Below, in pieces: positions 18,638 through 27,558 of a DNA stretch of 64,000 bases. The notes beneath the pieces are model-generated. The model saw only the letters and a program-made list of their open reading frames with translations. It did no database searches and was not told where the DNA came from. This stretch comes from an uncultured Parvularculaceae bacterium. GTDB lineage: Bacteria > Pseudomonadota > Alphaproteobacteria > Caulobacterales > Parvularculaceae. Positions within the stretch are counted from its first letter, which is position 1. Each line of letters opens with the position of its first letter. The DNA lies in NCBI GenBank assembly GCA_947259375.1, contig CAMYLZ010000026.1:45476-109475 (forward strand). The letters are read 5' to 3'. The position numbers and the translations under genes are program-made.

Positions 18638-19171
18638 TCAATCTTGTAGCGCCGCTTCGCTATCCAACACTGCGGCAGCTGCATTAACGCTTGCGGCTAT
18701 TCTGAGCGCGGCCTGGACCTGGTCAGCGGAAAGCCCGCCTTTGCGAACGACTTTCTCGTGTGAATCTAGGCACATGCCGCATCCATTGATGGCTGAAACG
18801 GCAAGCGACCATAATTCAAAATCGACCTTATCGACGCCAGGATTAGCAATGATGTTCATGCGCAGCTTTGCCGGCATGGTTGCGTAATTCTTATCACTCA
18901 TCAGATGCGTCGCACGGTAATAGACGTTGTTCATTCCCATGATCGCGGCGGCGGCTTTGGCGGCAGTCGCGGCTTCCGGCGACAGCTTTAAAAGCGCTTC
19001 GTCCGCAATAGCTTTGGTCACCGTCCTGTTCCCAGCGGTGAGGGCGGCCGCGAGAAAAGTCCCCCATTTTTGTTGCTCGGTGAGGGTGGTTTCGGATGCG
19101 AGCGTGCCTAGATTCAGGCGGATATCCTTGGCGTAATCCGGTATCTTGTTGCGAAGTTCGTCGATGCTCAT
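18638..19171 (-). CDS. ahpD: alkylhydroperoxidase AhpD-family protein
   Basis: This 177-residue all-helical protein of the carboxymuconolactone decarboxylase/AhpD family reduces the disulfide of AhpC, using a CxxC centre and usually lipoyl partners. The active site is seen as [14 protein letters not shown] (Cys about 131 and 134, His about 138). ATG 19171 follows AGGAG; the track's 40-residue N-terminal extension is spurious. It is downstream of ahpC on the same strand, separated by about 80 bases that contain a terminator-like hairpin. The AhpC-AhpD pairing follows the arrangement known from Mycobacterium. Confidence 0.92.
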   Translation of the reverse strand: MSIDELRNKIPDYAKDIRLNLGTLASETTLTEQQKWGTFLAAALTAGNRTVTKAIADEALLKLSPEAATAAKAAAAIMGMNNVYYRATHLMSDKNYATMPAKLRMNIIANPGVDKVDFELWSLAVSAINGCGMCLDSHEKVVRKGGLSADQVQAALRIAASVNAAAAVLDSEAALQD

Positions 19172-19194
19172 GGCAATTCTCCTGACAACTGGAT

Positions 19195-19240
19195 GCAAAA
19201 AGGGCGCGGCGGCGCATTCACGGCCGCGCGCGCCCTTCTG
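19195..19240 (-). terminator. terminator/attenuator between ahpC and ahpD
   Basis: On the minus strand, a GC-rich imperfect stem (AGGGCGCGCGCGGC ... GCCGCGCCCT) is followed by TTTTTG. It would partly end ahpC transcripts and set a lower level for ahpD. Confidence 0.65.
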
Positions 19241-19251
19241 GTGTTCGTGTT

Positions 19252-19797
19252 TTAGAGCGTATCGCCGCCAACCGGACGATTGCAGGCGCAAAGCTCGTCA
19301 GTTTGCAGACCATCAAGAACGCGGAGCGTTTCCTGGGGATTACGGCCGACATTGAGCCCGTTGACTGTCACATGTTGAATGACATTGTGCGGATCGACCA
19401 GGAACGTCGCGCGCAGCGCCACGCCTTCCGGCGCACGAATGCCGAGCCCATCCACCAGCGATCCGGTCGTGTCGGCGAATTGCCAAGCTGGGTGCTTGTC
19501 GAGATCGGGGTGGTCGCGACGCCAGGCGAGTTTGCAGAACTCGTTGTCGGTGCTGCCGCCTAAAACCACGGCGTCGCGATCTTCGAACTCTTTCGCGAGC
19601 CGGCCGAATTCAGCGATCTCCGTTGGGCAAATGAAGGTAAAGTCTTTCGGATAGAAATAGATGACTTTCCATTTCCCCTGAAAGCTGTCTTGCTTAATCT
19701 CTTCGAAAGCAGATTCGCCATTTTCTTCATGGGTGTTGAAGCCCGGTTTAACACCGACAACCGAAAAATCGGGAAGTTTGTCGCCGACGCCTAGCAT
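19252..19797 (-). CDS. ahpC: peroxiredoxin AhpC
   Basis: This 181-residue 2-Cys peroxiredoxin reduces hydrogen peroxide and organic peroxides. The peroxidatic Cys is in DFTFICPTE (about 57). The resolving region near the C terminus is [10 protein letters not shown] with two cysteines (about 170 and 172), the double-Cys form found in AhpD-dependent AhpC proteins rather than the AhpF-type ending. ATG 19797 is preceded by AAGGAGAC. It is divergent from oxyR across about 140 AT-rich bases and upstream of ahpD. Regulation by OxyR is expected from the layout. Confidence 0.95.
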   Translation of the reverse strand: MLGVGDKLPDFSVVGVKPGFNTHEENGESAFEEIKQDSFQGKWKVIYFYPKDFTFICPTEIAEFGRLAKEFEDRDAVVLGGSTDNEFCKLAWRRDHPDLDKHPAWQFADTTGSLVDGLGIRAPEGVALRATFLVDPHNVIQHVTVNGLNVGRNPQETLRVLDGLQTDELCACNRPVGGDTL

Positions 19798-19936
19798 GCG
19801 TGTCTCCTTTAAATATCAATTTGAAATCTCGGCGACCCTCAGGATCGCGCGCCTTACATACCGCGCTTGGAAAATTAATCAAATAGATTATATTTCTATA
19901 ATAAATCGATTATTCCGATTAAATGAGAGATCCTGA
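19798..19936. promoter_or_regulatory. divergent ahpC/oxyR promoter with likely OxyR site
   Basis: This short AT-rich interval lies between ahpC and oxyR. Around 19880-19915 it has ATAG-N7-TTCT-N7-ATCG-N7-CGAT, which loosely fits the spaced tetranucleotide pattern ATAG-N7-CTAT-N7-ATAG-N7-CTAT bound by OxyR, and an imperfect palindrome GATTA...TAATAAATC. It is strikingly AT-rich against the surrounding DNA. Confidence 0.5.
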
Positions 19937-20833
19937 ATGACCCCCTTGCCAACCTTGCGTCAGCTCCAGTTTTTTATGGCTTTGGTGCGCCGGCAATCCT
20001 TTTCGAAGGCTGCCGAAGATTGCCTTGTTTCTCAATCCACGCTGTCTTCGGCAATCAAGGAAATGGAAGCGCTGATGGACCAGCAGCTGGTTGATCGCTC
20101 GACGCGCTCTTTTGCGTTGACGCCCGCGGGCGAAGAGGTTGCGGTTCGCGCGCCGGCGTTGCTCGCCGGGGCGGAAGATCTGGTGCGTTCGGCGAGCGGT
20201 CGCCGGCCGCTAGAGGGGCCGTTCACCCTCGGTGTTATTCCGACGATAGCGCCATTTGTCTTGCCGCAGGCCGCGAGAGCGTTGAAAGCCGCTTATCCGA
20301 AATTGCAGCTTTATCTTCGTGAAGATTTGACGGCGACCCTGGCGGAGCGCTTGAGCGCGGGGCTTATCGATGCTGCAATCCTTGCATTCCCTTATGAACT
20401 GCCCGGCATTGAGTCGATTGAAATTGGCGAAGATCCATTTTGGTTTGCTTGTTCGCCGGACCATCCGCTCGCAGATAGAAAATTGTTGAAAAGAGGCGAC
20501 CTTGTAGGGTGCGAGTTGCTATTACTCGAAGACGGTCATTGTCTTCGCGAGCATGCAATTGACGCTTGCGAGTTGCGTGATCGCGATGCGGCGGCGGCGT
20601 TTGGCGGCACCAGCCTTTTTACATTGGCGCAAATGGTGAAGTCAGGCCTCGGCGTGACGCTTTTGCCGGATATGGCTGTGCGCGACGGGTTGGCGAAAAC
20701 TGCCGAATTGACGGTTGTGCCGTTTTGCGACCCGGCGCCCGCACGCAGGATCGGCGTCGCATGGCGGCGCGGTTCCGGGCGGCGTGAAGAGGCGAGTGCG
20801 CTTGCTGAAACGATCAAGTCGACGATGTCTTAG
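19937..20833 (+). CDS. oxyR: OxyR, LysR-family peroxide sensor
   Basis: This 298-residue transcription factor has an N-terminal winged helix-turn-helix (about 5-64, FSKAAEDCLVSQSTLSSAIKEME) and a periplasmic-binding-like sensor half. The redox cysteines sit in the diagnostic OxyR stretch LLLLEDGHCLREHAIDAC, at about 202 and 211, nine residues apart as in E. coli OxyR. In the family, oxidation forms a disulfide that turns on ahpC, katG and similar genes. It is divergent from ahpC, so control of ahpC-ahpD and autoregulation are likely. The 3' end overlaps the convergent permease gene by about 20 bases. Confidence 0.95.
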   Translation: MTPLPTLRQLQFFMALVRRQSFSKAAEDCLVSQSTLSSAIKEMEALMDQQLVDRSTRSFALTPAGEEVAVRAPALLAGAEDLVRSASGRRPLEGPFTLGVIPTIAPFVLPQAARALKAAYPKLQLYLREDLTATLAERLSAGLIDAAILAFPYELPGIESIEIGEDPFWFACSPDHPLADRKLLKRGDLVGCELLLLEDGHCLREHAIDACELRDRDAAAAFGGTSLFTLAQMVKSGLGVTLLPDMAVRDGLAKTAELTVVPFCDPAPARRIGVAWRRGSGRREEASALAETIKSTMS

Positions 20834-21965
20834 CCGGTTTTTCTGTTTCTGCTGACGCCGGATGCGGGTGCTTGATGGCAGCGATCTCTCCATTGTCGGA
20901 CATCATGATGGCAATGCTTCGCGTCGATTGAAATTGCGACAAAATAATCATCACGGTAACCGTGATCGGTACGCTAAGAAGAAGACCGGCGAAGCCCCAG
21001 ATCGACCCCCAAACGCCCAATGAGAACAAGATGATAAGGGGGCTCAAATTCAACGTTCTTCCCACGATGCGCGGCTCGACGCCATTGGACATGATCTGTT
21101 CCGCGCCGATCAGGCTGACCGCGGTGATCGCCGCCATTTTCAGGCCGCCGCCATCTGGCTGGACCAAAGATAAAAGGACGGGCAGGGTGATGGCCGAAGC
21201 CGCGCCGAAAATGGGAATGTAATTGAGGACAAATATCAACAACGCCCAGAAACCTGCGAATTGGACGCCAATAATCAGCATAATGATGTAGCTGACGGTT
21301 GCCGTCACGAGATTCGATCCGGTCTTAACCGTAATATATTGCCGAACCATGACGCCGATATCGGCTATCGTTTCGTTTATGACGCGGCGCTGTTGCGCGT
21401 CTGCGCCTAGCAGGCCAATCTTCTTGAAGATTCGCCCACGCTCAATCAGCATAAATACAAGGTATAAGAAGACGGTAATAAAGGTGAGGAAATTCGACGT
21501 CAGCGATCGCAGACTGCCCGCGGTTTGCGAAAGCAAAGGCCTGATAAGGTCAAGCGCCGATTGTTGAATCTGTGAAACGCCGCCCCATAATTCTTCTGGC
21601 AAAAATTCTATGGTTCGGAAAAAAGCGACCGCCTCGCGAGCCAGGGTGCGCAGTCGCTCCTCATAGCTTGGCCAGGAGTCGAGCAATGTTTCGACATTCG
21701 AACGAATGATTTCCACAAACAGCACGGCGCCGAGGCCTATTAGGGTAAAAGCAATGAGGTATCCGGTCCAGTCCGGCATATAATTTCCGATAACCGGAAT
21801 TCGGCGAACAAGCTCCTTCAGCGTGAATATAAGAAAGCACAGGAAACCAGCAACGACGAATGGGATTAGAACGCCGCGGCCGATATAGGCAATGAAGCCA
21901 AAAAGAACGGCGATCGCCAATCCATAGAATGTTTTCGCTATACCCTGGCCGCTCTCTCGCGTCAT
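20814..21965 (-). CDS. AI-2E family transporter / PerM-like permease
   Basis: This 383-residue integral inner-membrane protein has about eight hydrophobic segments: early pairs (LAIAVLFGFIAYIGRGVLIPFV, LIAFTLIGLGAVLFVEI), a long soluble amphipathic region (about 85-150) and the C-terminal cluster with FVLNYIPIFGAASAITLPVLLSL, typical of the AI-2E/PerM family. Members export diverse solutes or act as Na+/H+ antiporters; export of autoinducer-2 was shown only for E. coli TqsA. The C-terminal tail is soluble. It is convergent with oxyR and divergent from pabB. Confidence 0.9.
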   Translation of the reverse strand: MTRESGQGIAKTFYGLAIAVLFGFIAYIGRGVLIPFVVAGFLCFLIFTLKELVRRIPVIGNYMPDWTGYLIAFTLIGLGAVLFVEIIRSNVETLLDSWPSYEERLRTLAREAVAFFRTIEFLPEELWGGVSQIQQSALDLIRPLLSQTAGSLRSLTSNFLTFITVFLYLVFMLIERGRIFKKIGLLGADAQQRRVINETIADIGVMVRQYITVKTGSNLVTATVSYIIMLIIGVQFAGFWALLIFVLNYIPIFGAASAITLPVLLSLVQPDGGGLKMAAITAVSLIGAEQIMSNGVEPRIVGRTLNLSPLIILFSLGVWGSIWGFAGLLLSVPITVTVMIILSQFQSTRSIAIMMSDNGEIAAIKHPHPASAETEKPAKTSST

Positions 21966-22098
21966 TTACCCCTCCTTATCGAGACAGCATCGGCGATTAA
22001 GCCAATTCGGGGATTTGCGCCAGCATGGCGCCTCCAGTGCGGGCGCCCGCGCCATATTGCGCTTCTCATCAGGTCCGCCTGCGGCTAGAGAGCGTTTC

Positions 22099-23439
22099 AT
22101 GCAGGTTACAGAAATACCCTGGCGAAACCCCTATTCCGCCTTTGCGCCGCTGGCGGGCGAGCCCTATGCGCATATGTTGCATGCCGGAGAGTTAGCCGCG
22201 ACGGATCACTGGTCAATCATCACCGCCTTTCCGTCGATGGTAATTGAGGCGAGTGCTGGTGATGAAGATCCGTTCATAGGAATCGATTCGGTAATTCGTG
22301 AGCGGAGGGCCCAGCGAGCGCCGGAATACAGGCAGTTTCCATTTCTGTCTGGCTTACTGGGCTTCATCGGTTATGAAGCGGCGGAATTCATTGAGCGCGG
22401 CCTCAATCTGCCCGCCTCTGGCTATGCGGCGCCTGATATGTCGGTCGGCGTTTATGACGCTGCAGTGTTGTTTTCCCGACGCGACCATCGCGCTTACATT
22501 GCCGGAACCCATGAAGCCGCAGTCACACGGCTATACAAGGCATTGGGAAATGGCGGCGGCGCGATTGGAAAGAAAGCGCCGTTTGGCGCCGTGTCTTCAA
22601 ATTTTTCACCACAAGCCTATAAGGCTGCGGTTTCGTCTGTAATCGATAATATTCTCGATGGTGACTATTATCAGGCGAATATATCGCAGCGTCTGATGGC
22701 GGCCGCGGATGAACTGGTTGATGTGTTGGCCTTATTCCAGACGGTCGCCTCTGCGAGCGACGCGTCATTCGGAGCGTTGCTGCAGCTGAAAAACTTTTCG
22801 GTAGTCTCCAATTCGCCTGAGCGTTTTTTTAAGCTGCGGCCGATGGATAACGGAAAGGTGCGGATTGTTGCGGAACCAATCAAGGGTACGCGCCGACGCG
22901 GGGGATCCAACCATGAAGATCGAAAATTGGCGCAAGACTTGATGGCTGATCGGAAAGATCGCGCCGAAAATATCATGATAGCGGATCTCATAAGGAACGA
23001 TCTGTCTCGTATCTGCCGCAACGGTACAGTCTGCGAAGAGGCCGTGTGCGATTTAATGACCCTTTCAAATGTTCATCACCTGGTGTCTCGAATCAGCGGC
23101 GAATTGCGCGTAGGCGTTATGCTATCGGACATTCTAAAGGCGCTGTTTCCATGCGGATCAATAACAGGCACCCCAAAAATTGAGGCGATGCACGCAATAG
23201 CGCGACATGAAAGAATCGGGCGCGGTCCGTATTGTGGTGCGATCGGCTATATCGATGATGGCGGCGGCGCAGATTTTTCCGTAGCTATTCGTGCGATGAT
23301 GGTGCAGGGGCGAAGTGTTAGCGTGCCGGTTGGCGGCGGGGTTACCTTGCGCTCGGACCCGATGAGTGAGTACGACGAGACCATCGTCAAAGCTGCGGGA
23401 GCGCTTGGCGCGCTAGGCGTTACTTGGGATTCGTTCTAG
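22099..23439 (+). CDS. pabB: aminodeoxychorismate synthase component I
   Basis: This 446-residue chorismate-binding enzyme, with PabA, makes 4-amino-4-deoxychorismate for p-aminobenzoate and folate. It carries the PIKGTRRRG motif (Lys, the mark of PabB, where TrpE has PIAGT), DLIRNDLSRI, GSITGTPKIEAM and YCGAIGYIDDGGGADFSVAIRAM. The track begins at a TTG 28 codons upstream; ATG 22099 with GAGAG before it is the better start. The stop TAG overlaps the GTG start of pabA (TAGTG), so translation is coupled. It is the first gene of a four-gene operon. Confidence 0.92.
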   Translation: MQVTEIPWRNPYSAFAPLAGEPYAHMLHAGELAATDHWSIITAFPSMVIEASAGDEDPFIGIDSVIRERRAQRAPEYRQFPFLSGLLGFIGYEAAEFIERGLNLPASGYAAPDMSVGVYDAAVLFSRRDHRAYIAGTHEAAVTRLYKALGNGGGAIGKKAPFGAVSSNFSPQAYKAAVSSVIDNILDGDYYQANISQRLMAAADELVDVLALFQTVASASDASFGALLQLKNFSVVSNSPERFFKLRPMDNGKVRIVAEPIKGTRRRGGSNHEDRKLAQDLMADRKDRAENIMIADLIRNDLSRICRNGTVCEEAVCDLMTLSNVHHLVSRISGELRVGVMLSDILKALFPCGSITGTPKIEAMHAIARHERIGRGPYCGAIGYIDDGGGADFSVAIRAMMVQGRSVSVPVGGGVTLRSDPMSEYDETIVKAAGALGALGVTWDSF

Positions 23440-24020
23440 TGATCCTTGTGATCGATAATTACGATTCTTTTGTTCATAATCTCGCGCGCTATGTTCGGGA
23501 GGCTGGTCGGGAAACGCTTGTCTTGCGCAATGATGAAGTAGGCGTCGAGGCGTGTTTGGCGACAAATCCAGAGGGCGTTGTCATTTCACCGGGGCCTAAA
23601 CGTCCGCAAGATGCCGGAGTATCATTGCCGCTGATCAGAGCGTTGCCCCCGACGACGCCGCTCTTGGGCGTATGTCTCGGACACCAGTGCCTGATTGAAG
23701 CATTTGGCGGGGAGACAGTTCGGTCACGCCATCCCTTGCATGGTGAAGCGAGTGAAATTCGGCATGACGGCGCTGGAATTTTTTCCGGCATTCCCTCACC
23801 AATGATGGCGGCTCGTTATCATTCGTTGATAGGGCGCATGGCTGCATCATTCGAATTGCGCCGAACCGCCGTCAGTGAGGATGGCGAGCTCATGGCGGTC
23901 GAGCATGTAAATCGCCGGTGGTTTGGCGTCCAGTTTCATCCGGAGTCCCTGTTAACGTTTCATGGAAGGCGGATCATCGATAACTTTCTGTATTATTGCC
24001 AACCTCCGGTGGATGCATGA
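23439..24020 (+). CDS. pabA: aminodeoxychorismate synthase glutaminase
   Basis: This 193-residue class-I glutamine amidotransferase feeds ammonia to PabB. It has ILVIDNYDSFVHNL at the N terminus, VISPGPKRPQDAG, the catalytic Cys in GVCLGHQCLIEAFGG and the His/Glu pair in FGVQFHPES. GTG 23439 overlaps the pabB stop; it removes five residues from the track ORF and restores the normal family N terminus. Because it is coupled to a PIKGT-type PabB and to pabC, it is assigned PabA rather than TrpG, though it could serve both synthases. Confidence 0.92.
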   Translation: MILVIDNYDSFVHNLARYVREAGRETLVLRNDEVGVEACLATNPEGVVISPGPKRPQDAGVSLPLIRALPPTTPLLGVCLGHQCLIEAFGGETVRSRHPLHGEASEIRHDGAGIFSGIPSPMMAARYHSLIGRMAASFELRRTAVSEDGELMAVEHVNRRWFGVQFHPESLLTFHGRRIIDNFLYYCQPPVDA

Positions 24021-24877
24021 CTTTTTGGCTGAATGGCGTTTTTCAAAATCAGACAAATGCGATCGATATCGCTGACCGTGGCTTTCTGTTGGCGGACGGT
24101 CTTTTCGAAACCTTGCGCATCATTAACGGACGGCCCCTGTTTTTTGAGCGTCATATGTCGCGCCTTCATAAGAGCGCCGCAGCGCTCAAGATAAACATTC
24201 CGTTTAAGGAAGAAATAATCAGGGCCGCTATCGAAAAGCTGGTTGGCGTTCATGTCCGGGCGGGCTCGGCGGCGTCGGCGCGCATAACGTTAACGCGGGG
24301 CGTTGGTGATCGCGGGCTGGGGGCGCCATCGCCTGAAATCGCGCGCAGCACTGTTTTAATCACCGCCGAGGAAGCGCCGAGTCCGGCTGAGGGGGCGGCG
24401 AAGATTATGGTCAGCCGGCACAGGCGCTGCGCGGCTAGCTTCGCCGCACGACACAAGACCCTGAATTATATCGACAACATCATGGCGCGCATGGAAGCAG
24501 GGGAGGCGGGCGCCGATGATGCGGTGATGCTGAATGAATATGGGCGTGTGGCTTGTGCGTCGGCGGCGAATATATTTGTTATAACTAGCGACCTGCGTGT
24601 TGTTACGCCACCACTCGAAGATGGCGCGTTGCCAGGGGTCGTACGCGCTGTTCTGCTTGAGGCCGCAACCCGAAAGGGTGTGGGCATTGCTGAATCGTCG
24701 CTTGATGCGGATGCTTTGCAGGGCGGATTATGCTTTTTAACCAATAGTCTGGTCGGCGTGCGGCGCGCGAGGTTGGCGGGACGCCAGGCCGAAGCGTCGG
24801 GCGCCGCCTGTGACATTCTGAATGTCCTGAAATCGTGTTATGCCGAAGCGGTCAAGAAAGAATTCGGCTGCGAGTAA
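24017..24877 (+). CDS. pabC: class-IV aminotransferase, aminodeoxychorismate lyase
   Basis: This 286-residue PLP enzyme of fold type IV would convert 4-amino-4-deoxychorismate to p-aminobenzoate and pyruvate. It shows the family beginning FWLNGVFQ, ADRGFLLADGLFETLRI, the PLP Lys within RHKTLNYIDNIMARMEA, and DDAVMLNEYGRVACASAANIFVI. The ATGA overlap with pabA fixes the start at 24017. Lyase and branched-chain or D-amino-acid transaminase activities look alike in this family; the operon with pabBA decides for PabC. Confidence 0.88.
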   Translation: MTFWLNGVFQNQTNAIDIADRGFLLADGLFETLRIINGRPLFFERHMSRLHKSAAALKINIPFKEEIIRAAIEKLVGVHVRAGSAASARITLTRGVGDRGLGAPSPEIARSTVLITAEEAPSPAEGAAKIMVSRHRRCAASFAARHKTLNYIDNIMARMEAGEAGADDAVMLNEYGRVACASAANIFVITSDLRVVTPPLEDGALPGVVRAVLLEAATRKGVGIAESSLDADALQGGLCFLTNSLVGVRRARLAGRQAEASGAACDILNVLKSCYAEAVKKEFGCE

Positions 24878-26045
24878 GGTTTTGAAACCATTTACAATAA
24901 CCGAAAACCAGATTGCCAGCGTTATCGGTGCTGCATGCGCTGATGAGTTGTCCCGGCGGTTCAATCGGCATGTTGATTTTTTGACGGCCGCGACATGGGG
25001 AAGCGATGCCGCACTCGGCGCCGGCGGTCTGATGCTCGAGGGAAAGGAAAGGCTTGCTTGCGCGGCGCGCGTGGCGGCAATGTTTGGTCTTGATTCAAAT
25101 CTGCTCTCCCAAAGCGCGTCAATCAAAATCGGGGATTGGGCGGCGCAAATTCATGAGGGTCTGTCGCGGAGTTTGGCAACGTTCTCATTTAAGCCTGCGG
25201 CCCGCGGGGGCGAAGACCTTTCATACAGTCACGGGGCGGATGAAATTTTTCAAGATGCGGCATCGGCTGCCAACGTTCTTTACGGTCGCCGCCGCCTTCT
25301 GTCTTTTGTAGCGCCGCACAGCCTGCTTGGTTTTGAGCTGTCGGTGCTAACACCTAATTTGCTGGGGATCGAGGCCATTGACGCGAGGGGCATGCCGCCG
25401 GAGGTTTTGACCGAGCAGCTCTTGTTTGGTGATGTCTTGGTAGCGACGCCGACATTGTGGCGTTATATGATGCATGAGCATTTAAGCGCGCCAGACAATA
25501 CGCTGGCTGTATCGTTCGGCGAACCCATGGCGCCGGAACTCTATGCGGAAATGCGCAAAGGCGGCTTCGGCGTCATGCGGGAGTTGTATGGTTCAACTGA
25601 AACGGGATTGATCGCTTGGCGCGATACGCCCGGTGAGCCGTTTGTTCTCTTTGATCATTGGCAATGCAAAAACGGGCGATTATCTCGAATTTCACCCTGT
25701 GGCGGCGCGCGTGCGGTTGAGCCAATGGATGCTTTGGAGTGGTGCGGGGAGCGCAGTTTTGAACTTGCCGGGCGCCGCGATGGCGCGGTGCAGATCGGTG
25801 CTGTGAATGTCTTTCCAGGTGCCGTTGCGACGGCGATGTTAGCCCATCCTGATATCGCGCGCTGTATCGTCGAGGTGGGGCGCAGGGGTGACGGCGCCAC
25901 CCGGCTGGTCGCCAATATCGTATTGGATAAGCAGATTTCGCCGACTGAGAAAACGGCGCGCGCGATCGATGCCTGGTGCCGATCCAACTTGCGGCAACAG
26001 GAACGCCCTCAAATTTACAACTTTGAATCAGTGCTGTTGGACTGA
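24840..26045 (+). CDS. adenylate-forming-enzyme-like protein with degenerate carrier-like N terminus
   Basis: This is a 401-residue protein of unclear activity. Its C-terminal two thirds follow the acyl-CoA synthetase/AMP-ligase pattern: LVATPTLWRYM (about 200-210), SFGEPMAPELY, then RELYGSTETGLIAW (about 248-260, the A5-type motif) and LAGRRDGAVQIGAVNVFP. The usual phosphate-binding loop (SGSTG type) is missing; at its place stands LSYSHGADEIF. Residues about 25-110 run like a carrier protein (helix, GLMLEGKERLACAARVAAMFGLD, IKIGDWAAQI) but without the DSL serine. The start overlaps pabC by 38 bases (ATG 24840; a TTG at 24882 is possible). It is possibly an activator or partner for p-aminobenzoate or another aryl acid, which is inference only. 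Confidence 0.6.
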   Translation: MPKRSRKNSAASKVLKPFTITENQIASVIGAACADELSRRFNRHVDFLTAATWGSDAALGAGGLMLEGKERLACAARVAAMFGLDSNLLSQSASIKIGDWAAQIHEGLSRSLATFSFKPAARGGEDLSYSHGADEIFQDAASAANVLYGRRRLLSFVAPHSLLGFELSVLTPNLLGIEAIDARGMPPEVLTEQLLFGDVLVATPTLWRYMMHEHLSAPDNTLAVSFGEPMAPELYAEMRKGGFGVMRELYGSTETGLIAWRDTPGEPFVLFDHWQCKNGRLSRISPCGGARAVEPMDALEWCGERSFELAGRRDGAVQIGAVNVFPGAVATAMLAHPDIARCIVEVGRRGDGATRLVANIVLDKQISPTEKTARAIDAWCRSNLRQQERPQIYNFESVLLD

Positions 26046-26070
26046 CAAATTCGTTAGGCGGCCCTCGGGC

Positions 26071-26529
26071 TTATTCTTCATCGCCGCCCTGTGCGAGGCT
26101 CGCCGCCTGGCTGTATTTGTTTTGGACCTGCGTCGCGATGTCGTTAAATGTGGTGTTTTCATCACCAACTGTGATGGTCGCTTCACAGTTCGTCGTGCAA
26201 TTATAGGTCGTGCGCGCGGCGCCGCGATGGACCGTCAGCATATCTGCGCTTGGCGTGCGGACACGGATGATCAGGTTTTTAACGGCCTCGCCACGTTCAT
26301 CGAAAATGTAGATGTTGGTCAGGCCTGGCGCTTTTCCGAAAAGCAGAACATTAGTGTTGTCGCGAACGGTAACGTCTGCGATTGCCGGGTTGCCGACGAC
26401 GATGCTTTGGGCTGGGTGCTCAAGCTGATATGGGCGCACTTGGTCCATCGTCAGCCAGATCTGGTCCGCAGCCTGAGCGGTCTGCGTCGAAGCAATCAAC
26501 ATTCCTGCGGCGGCAATAATCCTGCGCAT
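26071..26529 (-). CDS. secretin N-domain-like pilus assembly protein
   Basis: This 152-residue exported protein has a signal peptide ending TAQAADQ. Residues about 25-100 match the N-terminal domain of type II/III and Tad secretins (VRPYQLEHPAQSIVVGNPAIADVTV, VLLFGKAPGLTNIYIFDERG), which also opens CpaC here. There is no secretin barrel. A Cys pair (TYNCTTNCEATI) suggests a disulfide. It is convergent with the pabC-linked gene and sits directly before the Tad regulator. Such stand-alone N-domain proteins are seen next to tad loci and may help the secretin gate or assembly. Confidence 0.8.
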   Translation of the reverse strand: MRRIIAAAGMLIASTQTAQAADQIWLTMDQVRPYQLEHPAQSIVVGNPAIADVTVRDNTNVLLFGKAPGLTNIYIFDERGEAVKNLIIRVRTPSADMLTVHRGAARTTYNCTTNCEATITVGDENTTFNDIATQVQNKYSQAASLAQGGDEE

Positions 26530-26691
26530 GGGAGCGTCCTCTCGATAGGGTGTCTTTACCTTAAGCGCGAGGTGTCAAAGAAAACTTAAAAGAACCGCGC
26601 GGATGCTGCGAACCGGCGTCATTTTCCACCGTAAATTTTACCGGACCTTAAATCGGGCGCGCCAATAATTTGTCTGCCGGTGGAGTATCCA

Positions 26692-27414
26692 ATGCCTTTA
26701 GCATCTCGAGAATCTGTCTCAGTCGATGAGAGCATCGTTGCCTCGCTCGCCTCGATAGCGCCGTTTCAGGATTTGCCGGACGCCGTACTTTCGCTGCTAT
26801 GCGAGCGAAGCGAACGGCGCTCCTATAGTGCGGGGCAAACGGTGTTTTCGCTAGGCCAGTATGATGGCGGCGAATTCCTCGTGGTCCTGTCGGGCGGTTT
26901 GCGGATATCAGTCGCAGACCCAACGAACGGCGCGATGTTGATCGAAGAGATTGGACCACATCATATTTTTGGTTTGGAAATTGCGATTGCCGAGCCTGAT
27001 CCGAGCAGCTTTGAACAAATTACCATCAACGCTGCGGTCGAAAGCGATGTTATCGTGATCGACGCCGCAGAATTCAAAGCCCTCGCCGGGGAACGGCCGT
27101 CTCTAATGCGTAATATCGCTGGTTTTCTCGCGGAGCAGCTTGCTGCGGTCCGTTTTAAAACAGAGGCCGCACAATCGGCGCCGGCGCAACGTGTTTACGC
27201 CGCACTGTTAAACTGCGTCGAACGCGACCGCGTTGATGGGCGGTGGCGCATCAGGAAAATGCCTAAACATCGAGAGCTTGCGGATCGTGCGGGGGTGGAT
27301 GAGGCGGGTGTAGCCGAGGCTGTCGCGGCGCTTATTCAGAAAGGCGTGGCGCAGCGTGAATATCCCGGACTCATCATAAGAGATATGCAGGCGTTTAACC
27401 GCCTTGCACGATAG
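26692..27414 (+). CDS. Crp/Fnr-family transcription regulator
   Basis: This 240-residue regulator has a cyclic-nucleotide-binding-like beta-roll (about 20-135: YSAGQTVFSLGQYDGGEFLVVLSGGLRISV) and a C-terminal winged helix (about 165-240, KMPKHRELADRAGVDEAGVAEAVAALIQKG). The recognition helix departs from the usual Crp/Fnr consensus, so the DNA site is hard to guess. No Fnr-type Fe-S cysteines are seen. ATG 26692 has GGTGGAG before it. It is 144 bases upstream of the flp pilin gene in the same direction, so it probably controls the pilus genes. Confidence 0.85.
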   Translation: MPLASRESVSVDESIVASLASIAPFQDLPDAVLSLLCERSERRSYSAGQTVFSLGQYDGGEFLVVLSGGLRISVADPTNGAMLIEEIGPHHIFGLEIAIAEPDPSSFEQITINAAVESDVIVIDAAEFKALAGERPSLMRNIAGFLAEQLAAVRFKTEAAQSAPAQRVYAALLNCVERDRVDGRWRIRKMPKHRELADRAGVDEAGVAEAVAALIQKGVAQREYPGLIIRDMQAFNRLAR

Positions 27415-27558
27415 TTAATCCGCATTAATCATAATTAGCATACGGATAAAAAATATGTTTCCTTCATCGATTGTTTACGTCTTCCGATGAGAATGGCGAA
27501 ATATGAGGGGGAAAATCTCTCTCAGCGGTGCAAGTGAAGAGTAAGCAGGAGTCGACAA

